Assembly (NCBI RefSeq): GCF_000472425.1
Contig: NZ_AXAI01000006.1
Location: forward strand, 124,001 to 188,000
DNA: 64,000 nucleotides
Direction: 5' to 3'
Source: Bradyrhizobium sp. Tv2a-2
GTDB taxonomy: Bacteria; Pseudomonadota; Alphaproteobacteria; Rhizobiales; Xanthobacteraceae
In this document: positions 9,564-21,230 of the stretch, piece after piece
How the letters are laid out: every line of letters begins with the position of its first letter
How positions within the stretch are numbered: position 1 is the first letter of the stretch
The notes under the pieces: generated by a model
What the model was told of the DNA's origin: nothing
Databases searched by the model: none
Seen by the model: the letters and a program-made list of their open reading frames with translations, nothing else
Translations under genes and position numbers: made by a program

Positions 9564-12500
9564 ATGATGAGATCGAGTTGGCGCACCAAGTGGCGGTTTT
9601 GGCGAGGCGGGTCCGGCTGGCGGCCGACTGTCGCAACAGCAACGCTCGGCTTCGTACTGATCGTCTGCACCATCATCGTTGGTCTCGAAACATCGCGCAT
9701 CCTGGAGCAGCGCGCCGACTATCTTGCCGACGCCAGGCGGGACAATGAAAATCTCCTGAAGTCGCTGATCCATCATGCGGACCTGACCTTCCGCACCGCC
9801 GACACGCTGTTGACCGGCGTTGTGGAACGGCTGGAGCACGGCGATCTGGCCCAGGCGGGAGGACGTGAGCGAGTTGCGTCCTGGTTTCAGGACGAGGTGG
9901 CCCGAAATCCGGAGCTGCGGGGATTTGCTGTTGTCGATCGACAGGGCGCGCTGATCGCGAACTCGCAGCGCAACTGGCAATCTGTCGACGATTCGGATCG
10001 CGAATACTTCCGATACCACGTCAGCAATCCGTCACAGAAGCCATACATCGGCGCGCCGATCCGCGGACGTAACGTCCGGGATTGGGTCATTCCGGTGTCC
10101 CGGCGGTTCAACAAGGAGGACGGGAGCTTCGGTGGCGTCGCGGTGGTGCTGATCCGACCGGGTCATTTCCAGGATTTCTATCAGCAACTCGATATCGGCG
10201 AGAAGGGCGCCATCCTGCTCGCAACCCGTAGCGGCAGGCTCCTGGCGCGCAGGCCGTTCGACGAAGCCAATGTCGGCAAGGACCTGTCGCAAAGCGGCAT
10301 ATTCCAAGAATTGCAGACATCGAAGTCCGGCTTTGTCGAGGTGAAGTCGTCGACCGATGGCGTCGTGCGCTTTAACAGCTACCAGGAGAGCGAGCTCTAT
10401 CCGCTGGTGCTCGCGGTCGCCCAGAGCACCAGCGAGCTTCTCGCACCCTGGCGCGCCCGCGCCGAGCGCGAGGCGTTCGGCACTGCGATCATAGTCCTGG
10501 TCATTGCGCTGCTCGGATTTTTCGTCCGCAAGATGGCGAGCCGGCTAGGGGAGGTCAACGGGCTGTTCGAGCTCGCGTTGAGCAATATGCCGAACGGCCT
10601 CATCATGTTCGATTCGGAGAGGCGCGTCGTTATTTCCAACCAGCGCTTCCGCGACATGTATGGCCTGGGCGACGAGCAGGTGCGACCGGGCACGCCGTTG
10701 CGTAGTCTGCTCGAGAGCCATGTGCGCAACGGCCAGACCTCCGATCTGAGTATCGACGACTATATCGATAGCGTCATGCGCATCTCGACGCAGACGCAGC
10801 CGCTGGTGGACGGGCGAACCGTGTTCATTCGCCGCAACAAGATTTGCCGTGGCGGCTGGATTGCGACCCACGAGGACATTACCGAGCACAAGCGCGACGC
10901 GGATCTGCTGGTTGCGAACGCGGCGACGCTGGAGCAGACGAATGCGCGCTTCGATGCCGCCATCAACAACATGGCCCAGGGCGTCTGCCTGTTTGACGCC
11001 GAGCAGAGGGTCGTCGTTTCGAACCGCCGCTACGCCGAAATCTACCACCTCTCGCCCGAGCAGATCCTGCCCGGCGTCAGCCTGCCCGAGATCCTCGAAC
11101 TTCGTCGTCGGGCGGGCACACATTTCGAGCTCGACCCCGGCGTCTACATGGCGGAGCACACCAAGCAGAAGGCCGAGGTCCGGGAGCTTGCCGACGGCCG
11201 CATCGTGTCGATCAGCCGTCACATGATGCCGGACGGCGGCTGGCTGACGACGCATGAGGACATCACCGATCGGGCGCGCAATGAGCAGAAGATCGCCTAT
11301 CTTGCCGAGCACGATCTCCTGACCGGGCTGCCGAACCGCGCCTTTCTCACCAAGATGCTGGAGGGGCCGATCTTTCGCCGCGACAACGTCGCGACCGATG
11401 ATTTCGCCGTGTTCATGCTGGATCTCGACAGGTTCAAAAACGTCAACGACACGCTCGGTCACGCCGCCGGCGACCAGTTGCTGATCGAGGTCGCGCGCCG
11501 TCTCAAGGCGAGCCTGCGCGACAGCGACATCCTGGCGCGCCTCGGGGGCGACGAGTTCGCCATCATCCAGCCGCTGGAAGGTCATGAAAGCGAACGGGAC
11601 CATGAAACGACGATCGCGCTCGCGCTTCGGATCGTTGACACCATTGCACGGCCGATCGATCTGGACGGGCATCAGGTGACGGTCGGCACCAGCATCGGGA
11701 TCGCGCGCTCGCCATTCGACGGACGCGAGCGCAAGGACCTGCTCAAGAAGGCCGACCTCGCGCTCTACGCGGCGAAGGCGGACGGCCGCAACGACTTCAG
11801 GCTGTATCGGCCGGAGATGATGAAGAGCGCCGAGACCCACAAGATCATCGAGAACGAATTACGCGAGGCTATCAGCAAGGGGCAGTTCGAGCTGTACTAT
11901 CAGCCGATTATCGATGTCAGGTCGCAGACGGTGTGCGGCGGCGAGGCCCTGGTGCGCTGGCGCCATCCGCAGCGCGGCCTCGTTGATCCCGACAAATTCA
12001 TTCCGGTTGCGGAAGCGAGCGGACTCATCATTCCGCTCGGCGACTGGATCCTGCAGCAGGCATGCAAGGACGCCGCCGACTGGCCCGAGCCACTCAGGGT
12101 TTCGGTCAATCTCTCCGCCTTCCAGTTCAACAAGGGCAACCTGTTCGACGTCGTGCTCTGCGCGCTGGTCGAATCCGCCCTCAATCCGGAGCGGCTGGAG
12201 CTCGAGATAACGGAATCGGCGTTGCTCGACAACCAGTCCTCGCACCTGCAGACCATCCGGCAATTGAAGAACCTCGGCATCACCATGGCGCTGGACGATT
12301 TCGGAACCGGCTATTCGTCCGCGAGCTACCTGACCAACTTCCCCTTCGACAAGATCAAGATCGACAAATCCTTCATCCAGGGCGCCGAGCGGCGGCGAGA
12401 TTGCACGGCCGTGATCGCCTCGGTGCTGGCACTCGCGCGCGGGCTCGAGATGGCGGTGACCGCCGAAGGCGTCGAAACCGAGCATCAGTTCCAGATGCTG

Positions 12501-12638
12501 CGCAAGGCGGGCGTGGAATACGCACAGGGCTTTCTGTTCGCGCGGCCGGTGCCGCAGGCGCGCTTCATGGCCGAGTTCGCAGCGCCGCTTCGCGCAGCGG
12601 TGGTGCCCGCTACACGCGCGGCCGGCGGCCGGGGGTGA
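9564..12638 (+). CDS. Membrane-bound sensor GGDEF-EAL protein
   Basis: This 1024-residue protein probably controls cyclic di-GMP. A first membrane segment (about residues 27-48) and a second (306-326) enclose a periplasmic Cache-like sensor domain. Two PAS-like modules follow (about 335-450 and 466-580, each beginning LxxAxxNMxxG). The GGDEF domain has an intact RLGGDEFA motif near residue 660 with MLDLDRFKNVND upstream, so diguanylate cyclase activity is plausible. The EAL domain (about 770-1010) has GGEALVRW, DDFGTGYSS and KIDKSFI, suggesting an active phosphodiesterase. The net output cannot be told from sequence. The next gene starts 3 bases after its stop. Confidence 0.92.
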   Translation: MMRSSWRTKWRFWRGGSGWRPTVATATLGFVLIVCTIIVGLETSRILEQRADYLADARRDNENLLKSLIHHADLTFRTADTLLTGVVERLEHGDLAQAGGRERVASWFQDEVARNPELRGFAVVDRQGALIANSQRNWQSVDDSDREYFRYHVSNPSQKPYIGAPIRGRNVRDWVIPVSRRFNKEDGSFGGVAVVLIRPGHFQDFYQQLDIGEKGAILLATRSGRLLARRPFDEANVGKDLSQSGIFQELQTSKSGFVEVKSSTDGVVRFNSYQESELYPLVLAVAQSTSELLAPWRARAEREAFGTAIIVLVIALLGFFVRKMASRLGEVNGLFELALSNMPNGLIMFDSERRVVISNQRFRDMYGLGDEQVRPGTPLRSLLESHVRNGQTSDLSIDDYIDSVMRISTQTQPLVDGRTVFIRRNKICRGGWIATHEDITEHKRDADLLVANAATLEQTNARFDAAINNMAQGVCLFDAEQRVVVSNRRYAEIYHLSPEQILPGVSLPEILELRRRAGTHFELDPGVYMAEHTKQKAEVRELADGRIVSISRHMMPDGGWLTTHEDITDRARNEQKIAYLAEHDLLTGLPNRAFLTKMLEGPIFRRDNVATDDFAVFMLDLDRFKNVNDTLGHAAGDQLLIEVARRLKASLRDSDILARLGGDEFAIIQPLEGHESERDHETTIALALRIVDTIARPIDLDGHQVTVGTSIGIARSPFDGRERKDLLKKADLALYAAKADGRNDFRLYRPEMMKSAETHKIIENELREAISKGQFELYYQPIIDVRSQTVCGGEALVRWRHPQRGLVDPDKFIPVAEASGLIIPLGDWILQQACKDAADWPEPLRVSVNLSAFQFNKGNLFDVVLCALVESALNPERLELEITESALLDNQSSHLQTIRQLKNLGITMALDDFGTGYSSASYLTNFPFDKIKIDKSFIQGAERRRDCTAVIASVLALARGLEMAVTAEGVETEHQFQMLRKAGVEYAQGFLFARPVPQARFMAEFAAPLRAAVVPATRAAGGRG

Positions 12639-12641
12639 GCG

Positions 12642-13733
12642 ATGGACGCATACGAAGGCCTGCTGGATCAGCTTGAGGATGCCGTCGGCAGCGGAAGCCT
12701 GTCACGTCGCGCGGACGTGCTGCGCCGGGTCACCGATCTCTTCATGTCGGCGTCGGGCAGTTTCTCCGAACCGCAGCTCGAGCTGTTCGACGAGGTCATG
12801 ACAAGGCTTGTCCAGGGCGTCGAGTTGGCGGCCCGCGCCGCATTCGGCAGCCGCCTTGCGAGTGCGGTCGATGCACCGTTGAACATCATCAAGATGCTGG
12901 CCTTCGATCCCGCGATCGAGGTCGCGGGGCCCGTGCTCTCGCAATCGACGCGGGTCACCGAGCAGATGCTCGTCGAGAACGCCAGGACGATGAGCCAGGA
13001 TCATCTGCTCGCGATCTCCAGGCGGATGGAGGTCAATGAGAGCGTCACCGACGTGCTGCTTGCGCGGGGTAATCCGGCCGTGGTTGCAAGCACGGCCGAA
13101 AACAGCGGGTCGCGCTTTTCAGGCAACGGCTTCTCGACCCTGGTCGACAAGGCGCTCAAGGACAACCGCCTGGCGTTATGCGTGTGGTCGCGCCCGGATA
13201 TCCCCAGGCACGAGGTGGTCAGTCTGTTCCAGCGCGTCTCGGACGAAGTGAGGGCGGCGCTGGAGGCTGCGAAACCGCGCCAGGCGCATCAGATTCGCGC
13301 CGCTGTGGCCGCCGCCAGCGAGCGGCTGCAACACATGGCTCGCGCCGGCTCGGGGATATTTCGCGATGCCAGACACGAGGTTCAGGAGCTGCATGCGCAA
13401 GGCAGGCTCGACGAAGCGGGCATTCTCCGCTTTGCCAGGGCGAAGGATTTCGACCGCACCGCGGTCGCGCTCGCCTGTGTCTGCGACGTTTCCATTGGTG
13501 TCGTCGAGCGCGCGCTGGTGCAGAAGCGTGTCGAGCAGGTGATCGTGCTCGCAAAGGCTGCCCGCTTTTCCTGGGACACCGCCAAGGCCCTGCTGCTGCT
13601 CAAGGCAGCAAAGGCGGACTTCGCCTCTGCCGATCTTGACCAATACTGCGCGAGCTTCAGCCGCCTGCAGGCCAAGACCGCCAACACCGCGTTGCAGTTC
13701 TACCGGCTGCGCGACCGGGCGGGGCGGGTTTGA
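12642..13733 (+). CDS. DUF2336 domain-containing protein
   Basis: This 363-residue, mostly alpha-helical soluble protein is recognised as a DUF2336 family member, found mainly in alphaproteobacteria and of unknown biochemical role. There is no signal peptide or catalytic motif that I can name. The N-terminal half (about 1-210) carries the family region with helical repeats around FDPAIEVAGPVLSQS. The C-terminal half is another helical block. Its start lies 3 bases after the GGDEF-EAL gene, so the two are almost certainly one operon. A signalling partner role is an inference from that. Confidence 0.75.
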   Translation: MDAYEGLLDQLEDAVGSGSLSRRADVLRRVTDLFMSASGSFSEPQLELFDEVMTRLVQGVELAARAAFGSRLASAVDAPLNIIKMLAFDPAIEVAGPVLSQSTRVTEQMLVENARTMSQDHLLAISRRMEVNESVTDVLLARGNPAVVASTAENSGSRFSGNGFSTLVDKALKDNRLALCVWSRPDIPRHEVVSLFQRVSDEVRAALEAAKPRQAHQIRAAVAAASERLQHMARAGSGIFRDARHEVQELHAQGRLDEAGILRFARAKDFDRTAVALACVCDVSIGVVERALVQKRVEQVIVLAKAARFSWDTAKALLLLKAAKADFASADLDQYCASFSRLQAKTANTALQFYRLRDRAGRV

Positions 13734-13740
13734 GGGATTG

Positions 13741-13773
13741 CCCCGGTCATTCCGGGGCGATGCGACAGCATCG
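13741..13773. repeat. Tandem hairpin repeat, possible bidirectional terminator
   Basis: Two adjacent perfect stems lie in the 86-base gap between convergent genes. The first is CCCCGG / CCGGGG around TCATT; the second is CGATGC / GCATCG around GACA. The wording (GTCATTCCGGGGCG and similar) is typical of repeated palindromes in Bradyrhizobium genomes. The position suits a bidirectional transcription barrier, although no T-run follows either stem. Confidence 0.5.
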
Positions 13774-13819
13774 GACCCTCATCGAGGCGCCACGGAACGA
13801 CACCTGACGACTGCCAGCT

Positions 13820-16228
<2,409 letters not shown>

Positions 16229-16244
16229 TTGGCGATCTCCGTTT

Positions 16245-16652
16245 TCAGGATTTGGCGAGACGGAAGGCGATGCAGCCGTTGACGGCGAAGCGGCTGACGG
16301 CATAGCGGCCGGACGGCAAAGCGATGCGGCGCTCGAATCGTCCCTGCGGCAGCTCCAGCCGGTGGATGCGGGCGTTGCGCAGTTCGGCAGGCAGTGTCCG
16401 CTGCCCGCTGATGGTGAGTACGCCGTCGCCCTCGATGACCGCCTCGACCCTTTCCGGGTCGACACCGGGCAAGGCCACCAGGATGAGGATTTCCTCATCC
16501 GTCTCCAGCACGTCGATCGGCGGCTCCCAGCAGGCTTCTCGCGGCCCCGCCTGCGACTGCAGGACAAAAAACTGCTGACGCAGCCGCTCGGCCCGGGTTA
16601 GTGAGTCGATCGCCTCGGACAGCATCCAGTTGATGGGATCTCTATTCGACAT
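16245..16652 (-). CDS. Hsp20/alpha-crystallin small heat-shock protein
   Basis: This 135-residue small heat-shock protein would form oligomers that hold unfolded proteins. The alpha-crystallin domain runs from WEPPIDVLETDEEILILVAL to RRIALPSGRY (about residues 40-120), with the IEGDGVLTISG strand. The ATG at 16652 has GAGG 7 bases upstream and is preferred over GTG at 16667. The 5' leader contains two small stems (CCTGA/TCAGG and CCCC/GGGG), and the GAGG sits in the loop of a 4-bp TGTC/GACA stem. That might make translation heat-sensitive but is weak evidence. Confidence 0.88.
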   Translation of the reverse strand: MSNRDPINWMLSEAIDSLTRAERLRQQFFVLQSQAGPREACWEPPIDVLETDEEILILVALPGVDPERVEAVIEGDGVLTISGQRTLPAELRNARIHRLELPQGRFERRIALPSGRYAVSRFAVNGCIAFRLAKS

Positions 16653-16962
16653 TGTCTGCCTCGACACCCCGCGTCTGGGGTCTGGAACGCGCCTGAAGGG
16701 ATCAGGTTGCTGGGGACGGTGGAAATACGACCCGCTTTATATGGTTAGCGGAACGTTGATGTCACGCCCGTATCGCGGTCCTTTGGCCGCAACCCGCCTC
16801 GCGCCGGCCGCATGACCCTGCACCGTTCATCGCGATGCGGCACAACTGCGTTTAACCTTTACGCCTCTTTAATGGCGGCCATCTAGGGTCTTCCAACGTG
16901 GTCCAAGTCGGGCCGCGCGCCGTCAGGACGACGGTGGGTTCGCGTACGCGTTGGAGTCTCTC
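16653..16962. other. Divergent regulatory region, hsp20-lon / motAB
   Basis: This 310-base region separates the minus-strand hsp20-lon pair from motA. On the minus strand CCATATAA (near 16745) resembles the -10 element of heat-shock sigma-32 promoters, but I could not place a convincing CTTG-type -35. On the plus strand a TTAACC half-site lies at 16852-16857. I see no gene in it. Confidence 0.35.
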
Positions 16963-17736
16963 ATGGATATCACGACGGGCGTAGGCCTGGTTGCCGGCAC
17001 AATCGTCATCGCGACATTGATGCTACTCGGCGGCGACCTCGAGATGTTCGTCAGCGAGCACGCCGTCATCATCATCTTCGGCGGATCGATCTCGGCGACC
17101 ATGATCCGCTTTCCGCTCGGCGTGATCCTGCATGCCCTGCCGCTGGGGCTCAAATACGCTTTCACGATGAGCCGGCTCTCAGCCCGCGACCTCGTCGACG
17201 AACTCGCCCGCATCGCCGAGATCGCGCGCAAGCAGGGGCCGGTCGGACTCGAAAAGGTCGAGACCGACGAGCCGTTCCTGGCAAAGGGCATCCGCTACGT
17301 CGCCGACGGCTACGATCTCGAATTCATCCGCGACAATCTCGAGCGCGACCGCGACAATTTCCTGATGCATCTGGACGAGGGCAGCAAGATCTACCGCGCC
17401 ATCGGCGACTGCGCTCCCGCCTTCGGCATGATCGGCACGCTGGTCGGCATGGTGCAGATGTTCGCCAACATGACCGACCCGTCCAAGCTCGGTCCGTTCA
17501 TGGCGACCGCCTTGCTCGCGACGCTGTACGGTGCGCTGGTCGCGAACCTGTTCTGTCTGCCGATCGCCGACAAGCTGCATGGCAAGCTTTTGGACGAGGA
17601 AACCAATCGCACCCTGATCATCGACGGCATTCTGATGATCCGCGATTCCAAGAGCCCGGCGCTGGTTCGCGAGATGCTGCTCGCCTACCTGCCGGAGAAA
17701 CATCGCCATGAGGAAGGCGAGCCGGTGCCGGCCTAA
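16963..17736 (+). CDS. motA: MotA-type flagellar motor stator protein
   Basis: This 257-residue inner-membrane protein is the A subunit of an ion-driven flagellar stator. Four hydrophobic segments are visible, two near the N-terminus (about 5-25 and 30-50) and two after a large cytoplasmic loop (about 145-200). The family signature GMIGTLVGMVQMF carries the conserved glycines and follows the Pro in CAPAFGMIG. ATG 16963 is preferred over TTG 16951. motB follows after 41 bases. No other flagellar gene is in the window, so this pair stands alone; coupling ion (H+ or Na+) is not determined. Confidence 0.88.
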   Translation: MDITTGVGLVAGTIVIATLMLLGGDLEMFVSEHAVIIIFGGSISATMIRFPLGVILHALPLGLKYAFTMSRLSARDLVDELARIAEIARKQGPVGLEKVETDEPFLAKGIRYVADGYDLEFIRDNLERDRDNFLMHLDEGSKIYRAIGDCAPAFGMIGTLVGMVQMFANMTDPSKLGPFMATALLATLYGALVANLFCLPIADKLHGKLLDEETNRTLIIDGILMIRDSKSPALVREMLLAYLPEKHRHEEGEPVPA

Positions 17737-17777
17737 TGGAGCTGGCATAGCAGGGCGAATGGGGCGGAGTTGACGCG

Positions 17778-18608
17778 ATGGCCAAGAAGAAACGCGGCGA
17801 CGCGCATGGCGGCGGTCACGGCTGGTTCGTGACCTTCGCCGACCTGATGGGGCTGATGATGAGCTTCTTCGTGATGCTCGTCGCCTTCTCCACCCAGGAC
17901 ACCAACAAGCTCAAGGTTGTCGCCGGCTCGATGCGCGACGCTTTCGGCGTGCAGTCGGATGCGCGCTATTCCGGCGTCCTCGAGACCGACGGGCTGCCAA
18001 CCCGCCCGAAGATGAAGAACACCGATCACATTCAGCCGGACGAAGCTTCCAATACGCCGAGCCCGGAGCAGCAGGAGCGCAACAAGCTCAATGGCGCGAA
18101 GCTGAAGATCGACCGCGAATTCGCGCTCGCCTCGGCTTCGCTGCGACAGGCCCTGCAGGACATGCCGGAACTCACCGAAATCTCCAAGCATGTCATCTTT
18201 GAGGAAACCAAGCTGGGCCTCAATCTCGAGATCGTCGACCAGGACGGCCGCTCGATGTTCGCCGACGGCTCGAAGGAACCCTATGAGCGCACCAGGCGCC
18301 TGATCGAGAAGCTCGCGATCCCGCTCAAGCAGACGCCCCTGCGCATCTCGATCGCCGGCCACACCGCAGCCGGCTTCATCCCGGCGCGCAGCAACTACGG
18401 GCCCTTCGATCTGTCTGCCGACCGCGCCAATGCCGTGCGCGCGATCCTTGAGCATGAGGGCCTGCCGGCGTCCCACATCTTCGCGGTCGCGGGAAAGGCG
18501 GACACCCAGCCGCTGTTTCCCGACGATCCCTCACTGTCGGCCAATCGCCGTGTCACGATCACCCTGATGCGGGAGGATCCGGCGCTGCCGCCCGATTTGA
18601 AGCCTTAG
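17778..18608 (+). CDS. motB: MotB-type stator protein with OmpA-like domain
   Basis: This 276-residue protein anchors the stator to peptidoglycan. The single membrane helix near residues 16-38 (WFVTFADLMGLMMSFFVML) contains the ion-binding Asp at about residue 22. The periplasmic OmpA-like domain (about 145-270) ends with the peptidoglycan-binding pattern LSADRANAVRAIL and NRRVTITLM. GGAG precedes the ATG by 9 bases. It pairs with motA immediately upstream. Confidence 0.88.
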   Translation: MAKKKRGDAHGGGHGWFVTFADLMGLMMSFFVMLVAFSTQDTNKLKVVAGSMRDAFGVQSDARYSGVLETDGLPTRPKMKNTDHIQPDEASNTPSPEQQERNKLNGAKLKIDREFALASASLRQALQDMPELTEISKHVIFEETKLGLNLEIVDQDGRSMFADGSKEPYERTRRLIEKLAIPLKQTPLRISIAGHTAAGFIPARSNYGPFDLSADRANAVRAILEHEGLPASHIFAVAGKADTQPLFPDDPSLSANRRVTITLMREDPALPPDLKP

Positions 18609-18855
18609 GTGCTTCCTCACTATGATACCTCAATTACCGACCCCTCGTGCGCTATGTGGGCGGGGAACGCGGTTTCCCGATCGCTGCTCCGAGGCCCGGA
18701 ATCAACTTCCGCGCAAGTGGTCAGCAGTTCGAGAAATTATGCGTTTTCGCATGCCGCCGTCGCAGATTCAGGCTAGGCTCTATGCCTGACGCAGGACTAT
18801 AAGCGCGGCTCACTTTGCCAACCGTGCAGTGAAAGCCTTTGAGGCTCCAGTTCCC

Positions 18856-20778
18856 ATGACCAGTGATATTACAGCTCCCGCCCCGGAAACGAGGGTGGCC
18901 AACGGCCATGCCGATGCGCATTCGACGGCCGGCTTCGCCGCGCTGACCCTGGGTAGCATCGGCGTCGTCTATGGCGACATCGGCACCAGCCCCCTTTATG
19001 CACTGCGGGAGGCCGTGGCAGCCGCCAGCAGCGGAGGAGAGGCGACCCCGTTGGCCGTCATGGGAGTCACCTCGCTGATCCTTTGGGCACTTATCGTCGT
19101 GGTGACCCTGAAATATGTGGTGATCCTGCTGCGGGCGGACAATCACGGCGAGGGCGGCACCTTGGCGCTGATGGCACTGGCCCAGCGCGCGGTGACCAAG
19201 GCGGCCGGAACCATCGTCCTGCTCGGCATCATCAGTGGCGCGCTTTTCTATGGCGACGCGGTGATCACGCCGGCGCTGTCGGTGCTCTCGGCGATCGAAG
19301 GCATCAAGCTCGTTACCTCGTCGCTCGACCCATATGTCGTGCCGGTCACCGTGATCATCCTGGTGGCGCTGTTTGCCGTACAATCGCGCGGCACGGCGCG
19401 CGTGGCGGCGTTCTTTGGACCCATCATGCTGGTCTGGTTCCTCGTGATCGGTATTGCCGCGCTGCCAGCGATCGCACGACGGCCCGAGGTGCTGCTCTCG
19501 CTCAATCCGTTCTACGCCGTCTCCTTCATGCTGCATCATGGGATCATCGGCTTCGTCACCCTGGGCGCGGTTTTCCTCGCCGTGACCGGTGCGGAAGCGC
19601 TCTATGCCGACCTGGGCCATTTCGGCAAACGGCCGATCCAGACCGCGTGGCTCTTCATCGTCCTGCCGTCGCTCGCGCTTAATTATCTGGGGCAAGGCGC
19701 TCTTGTCATACGCGACGCCAAGGCGGTGGAAAATCCATTCTTCCTGATGTTTCCGGATTGGGCGCTGTTGCCGATGGTGGTTCTCGCCACCGTTGCGACC
19801 GTGATCGCGAGCCAGGCCGTGATCAGCGGCGCCTATTCGCTGACGCGTCAGGCGATCCAGCTCGGGCTGATGCCGCGCTTTGAAATCCGTCATACCTCGG
19901 AGGCGCAGTCGGGGCAGATTTTTATTCCACGCATTAACCGGATGCTGCTGATTGCCGTGCTGCTGCTGGTTTTCATGTTCAAGTCGTCGAGCGCGCTGGC
20001 CTCGGCCTACGGCATCGCGGTTACAGGCACCATGGTCGTCACCGCCATGATGGGGTTTGTGGTGATCTGGAAGGTGTGGCGCTGGTCGCCGCTGGCTGCC
20101 GCTGCCCTGATCGCGCCGTTCCTGTTCCTCGATCTCACCTTCCTCGCCGCGAATTTGTTGAAAGTCTGGGAGGGCGGCTGGGTGCCGCTCGCGCTCGGCG
20201 CCTGGGTGATGCTGTTGATGTACACGTGGCGGCGCGGCAGCCGGCTGCTGTTCGAGAAGTCGCGCAAGCTGGAGTTCCCGCTCGCCGAGTTGGTCGCCAT
20301 GCTGGAGAAGAAGCCACCGCAGCGGGTCTCGGGCACCGCCGTGTTCCTGACCAGCGACCCCAACAGCGCGCCGACCGCGCTCATGCACAGCCTGAAGCAT
20401 TACAAGGTGCTGCACGAGAAGAACGTCATTCTCACCATCGAATCCGCGCCGAGGCCGCGGGTCGATATCGCCGAGAGGGTGAAGCTCGAGCAGGTCAGCC
20501 CGACCTTCGCCAAGGTGACGCTGCGCTTCGGCTTCATGGAGACGCCCAACGTGCCCAAGGCGCTCGCGATCGCCCGCAAGCTAGGCTGGCAGTTCGACAT
20601 CATGTCGACCTCGTTCTTCCTGTCCCGCCGTGCGCTCAAGCCCGCCGCGCATTCGGGCATGCCGCGCTGGCAGGATCATCTGTTCATCGCGCTAAGCCGG
20701 ACCGCCAACGACGCCACCGATTATTTCCAGATCCCGAGCGGACGTGTGGTCGAGGTCGGGACCCAGATCACGATCTAA
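18856..20778 (+). CDS. kup: Low-affinity potassium uptake protein Kup
   Basis: This 640-residue KUP/HAK/KT-type K+:H+ symporter sits in the inner membrane. It opens with the family signature [17 protein letters not shown] near residues 40-56, has about twelve hydrophobic segments to residue 450, and a soluble C-terminal domain. ATG 18856 is chosen; an in-frame GTG at 18829 would add nine residues. The 220 bases upstream show no clear operator. Rhizobia often carry several kup copies. Confidence 0.93.
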   Translation: MTSDITAPAPETRVANGHADAHSTAGFAALTLGSIGVVYGDIGTSPLYALREAVAAASSGGEATPLAVMGVTSLILWALIVVVTLKYVVILLRADNHGEGGTLALMALAQRAVTKAAGTIVLLGIISGALFYGDAVITPALSVLSAIEGIKLVTSSLDPYVVPVTVIILVALFAVQSRGTARVAAFFGPIMLVWFLVIGIAALPAIARRPEVLLSLNPFYAVSFMLHHGIIGFVTLGAVFLAVTGAEALYADLGHFGKRPIQTAWLFIVLPSLALNYLGQGALVIRDAKAVENPFFLMFPDWALLPMVVLATVATVIASQAVISGAYSLTRQAIQLGLMPRFEIRHTSEAQSGQIFIPRINRMLLIAVLLLVFMFKSSSALASAYGIAVTGTMVVTAMMGFVVIWKVWRWSPLAAAALIAPFLFLDLTFLAANLLKVWEGGWVPLALGAWVMLLMYTWRRGSRLLFEKSRKLEFPLAELVAMLEKKPPQRVSGTAVFLTSDPNSAPTALMHSLKHYKVLHEKNVILTIESAPRPRVDIAERVKLEQVSPTFAKVTLRFGFMETPNVPKALAIARKLGWQFDIMSTSFFLSRRALKPAAHSGMPRWQDHLFIALSRTANDATDYFQIPSGRVVEVGTQITI

Positions 20779-20893
20779 ATTCGGTTGCCCGGCTAAGCGC
20801 TTGCGGTGCTTGATTTTTGGCGTACGAAGCGCGAGTTTGGGCGCCGTTCGCGGGTCGAGCTCGCGTACTGGATGAGAGTGTTGGAGGAAGTAC

Positions 20894-21223
20894 GTGGCGG
20901 ATCACAAGGTGCATGATTTGACGCCGGCGGAGGTGTCCAAGGGAATGGCGGAAGGGCGCTATCTGCTGGTCGACGTCCGCGAGCCGAATGAGGTGGCCGT
21001 GGAAGCCTATCCCGGCGGCGTCATGGTCCCGCTCTCGACGTTTGATCCGGGTGCGCTTCCGGATCCGCAAGGCAAAGAGGTGGTGTTTGCCTGCCGCTCG
21101 GGAAAACGCTCGGTGACGGCCTCGCTCGCGGCCCAGGACGCGGGCCTGCCTTATGACAAGCATTTGGCCGGCGGCATCATTGGCTGGAAGGCGGCTGGTC
21201 TGCAGACCAGGGCGGGCGGCTGA
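20894..21223 (+). CDS. Rhodanese-like domain protein
   Basis: This 109-residue single-domain rhodanese could transfer sulfur or act as a thiol carrier. The family motif LLVDVREPNE is followed by the active-site loop ACRSGKRS with the persulfide-forming Cys at residue 67. The GTG start is fixed by a strong GGAGGA just upstream (20883-20888). The aminotransferase gene begins 7 bases after its stop, so the two are probably co-expressed. Confidence 0.88.
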   Translation: MADHKVHDLTPAEVSKGMAEGRYLLVDVREPNEVAVEAYPGGVMVPLSTFDPGALPDPQGKEVVFACRSGKRSVTASLAAQDAGLPYDKHLAGGIIGWKAAGLQTRAGG

Positions 21224-21230
21224 CCCTCCC

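Noticed and set aside
16653..16760. ROSE-type RNA thermometer in the hsp20 leader
   Set aside because: Small stems are present, but the conserved anti-Shine-Dalgarno hairpin of ROSE elements could not be recognised.
18721..20415. 564-codon minus frame opposite kup
   Set aside because: Antisense shadow, His/Arg/Gln-rich, no domain.
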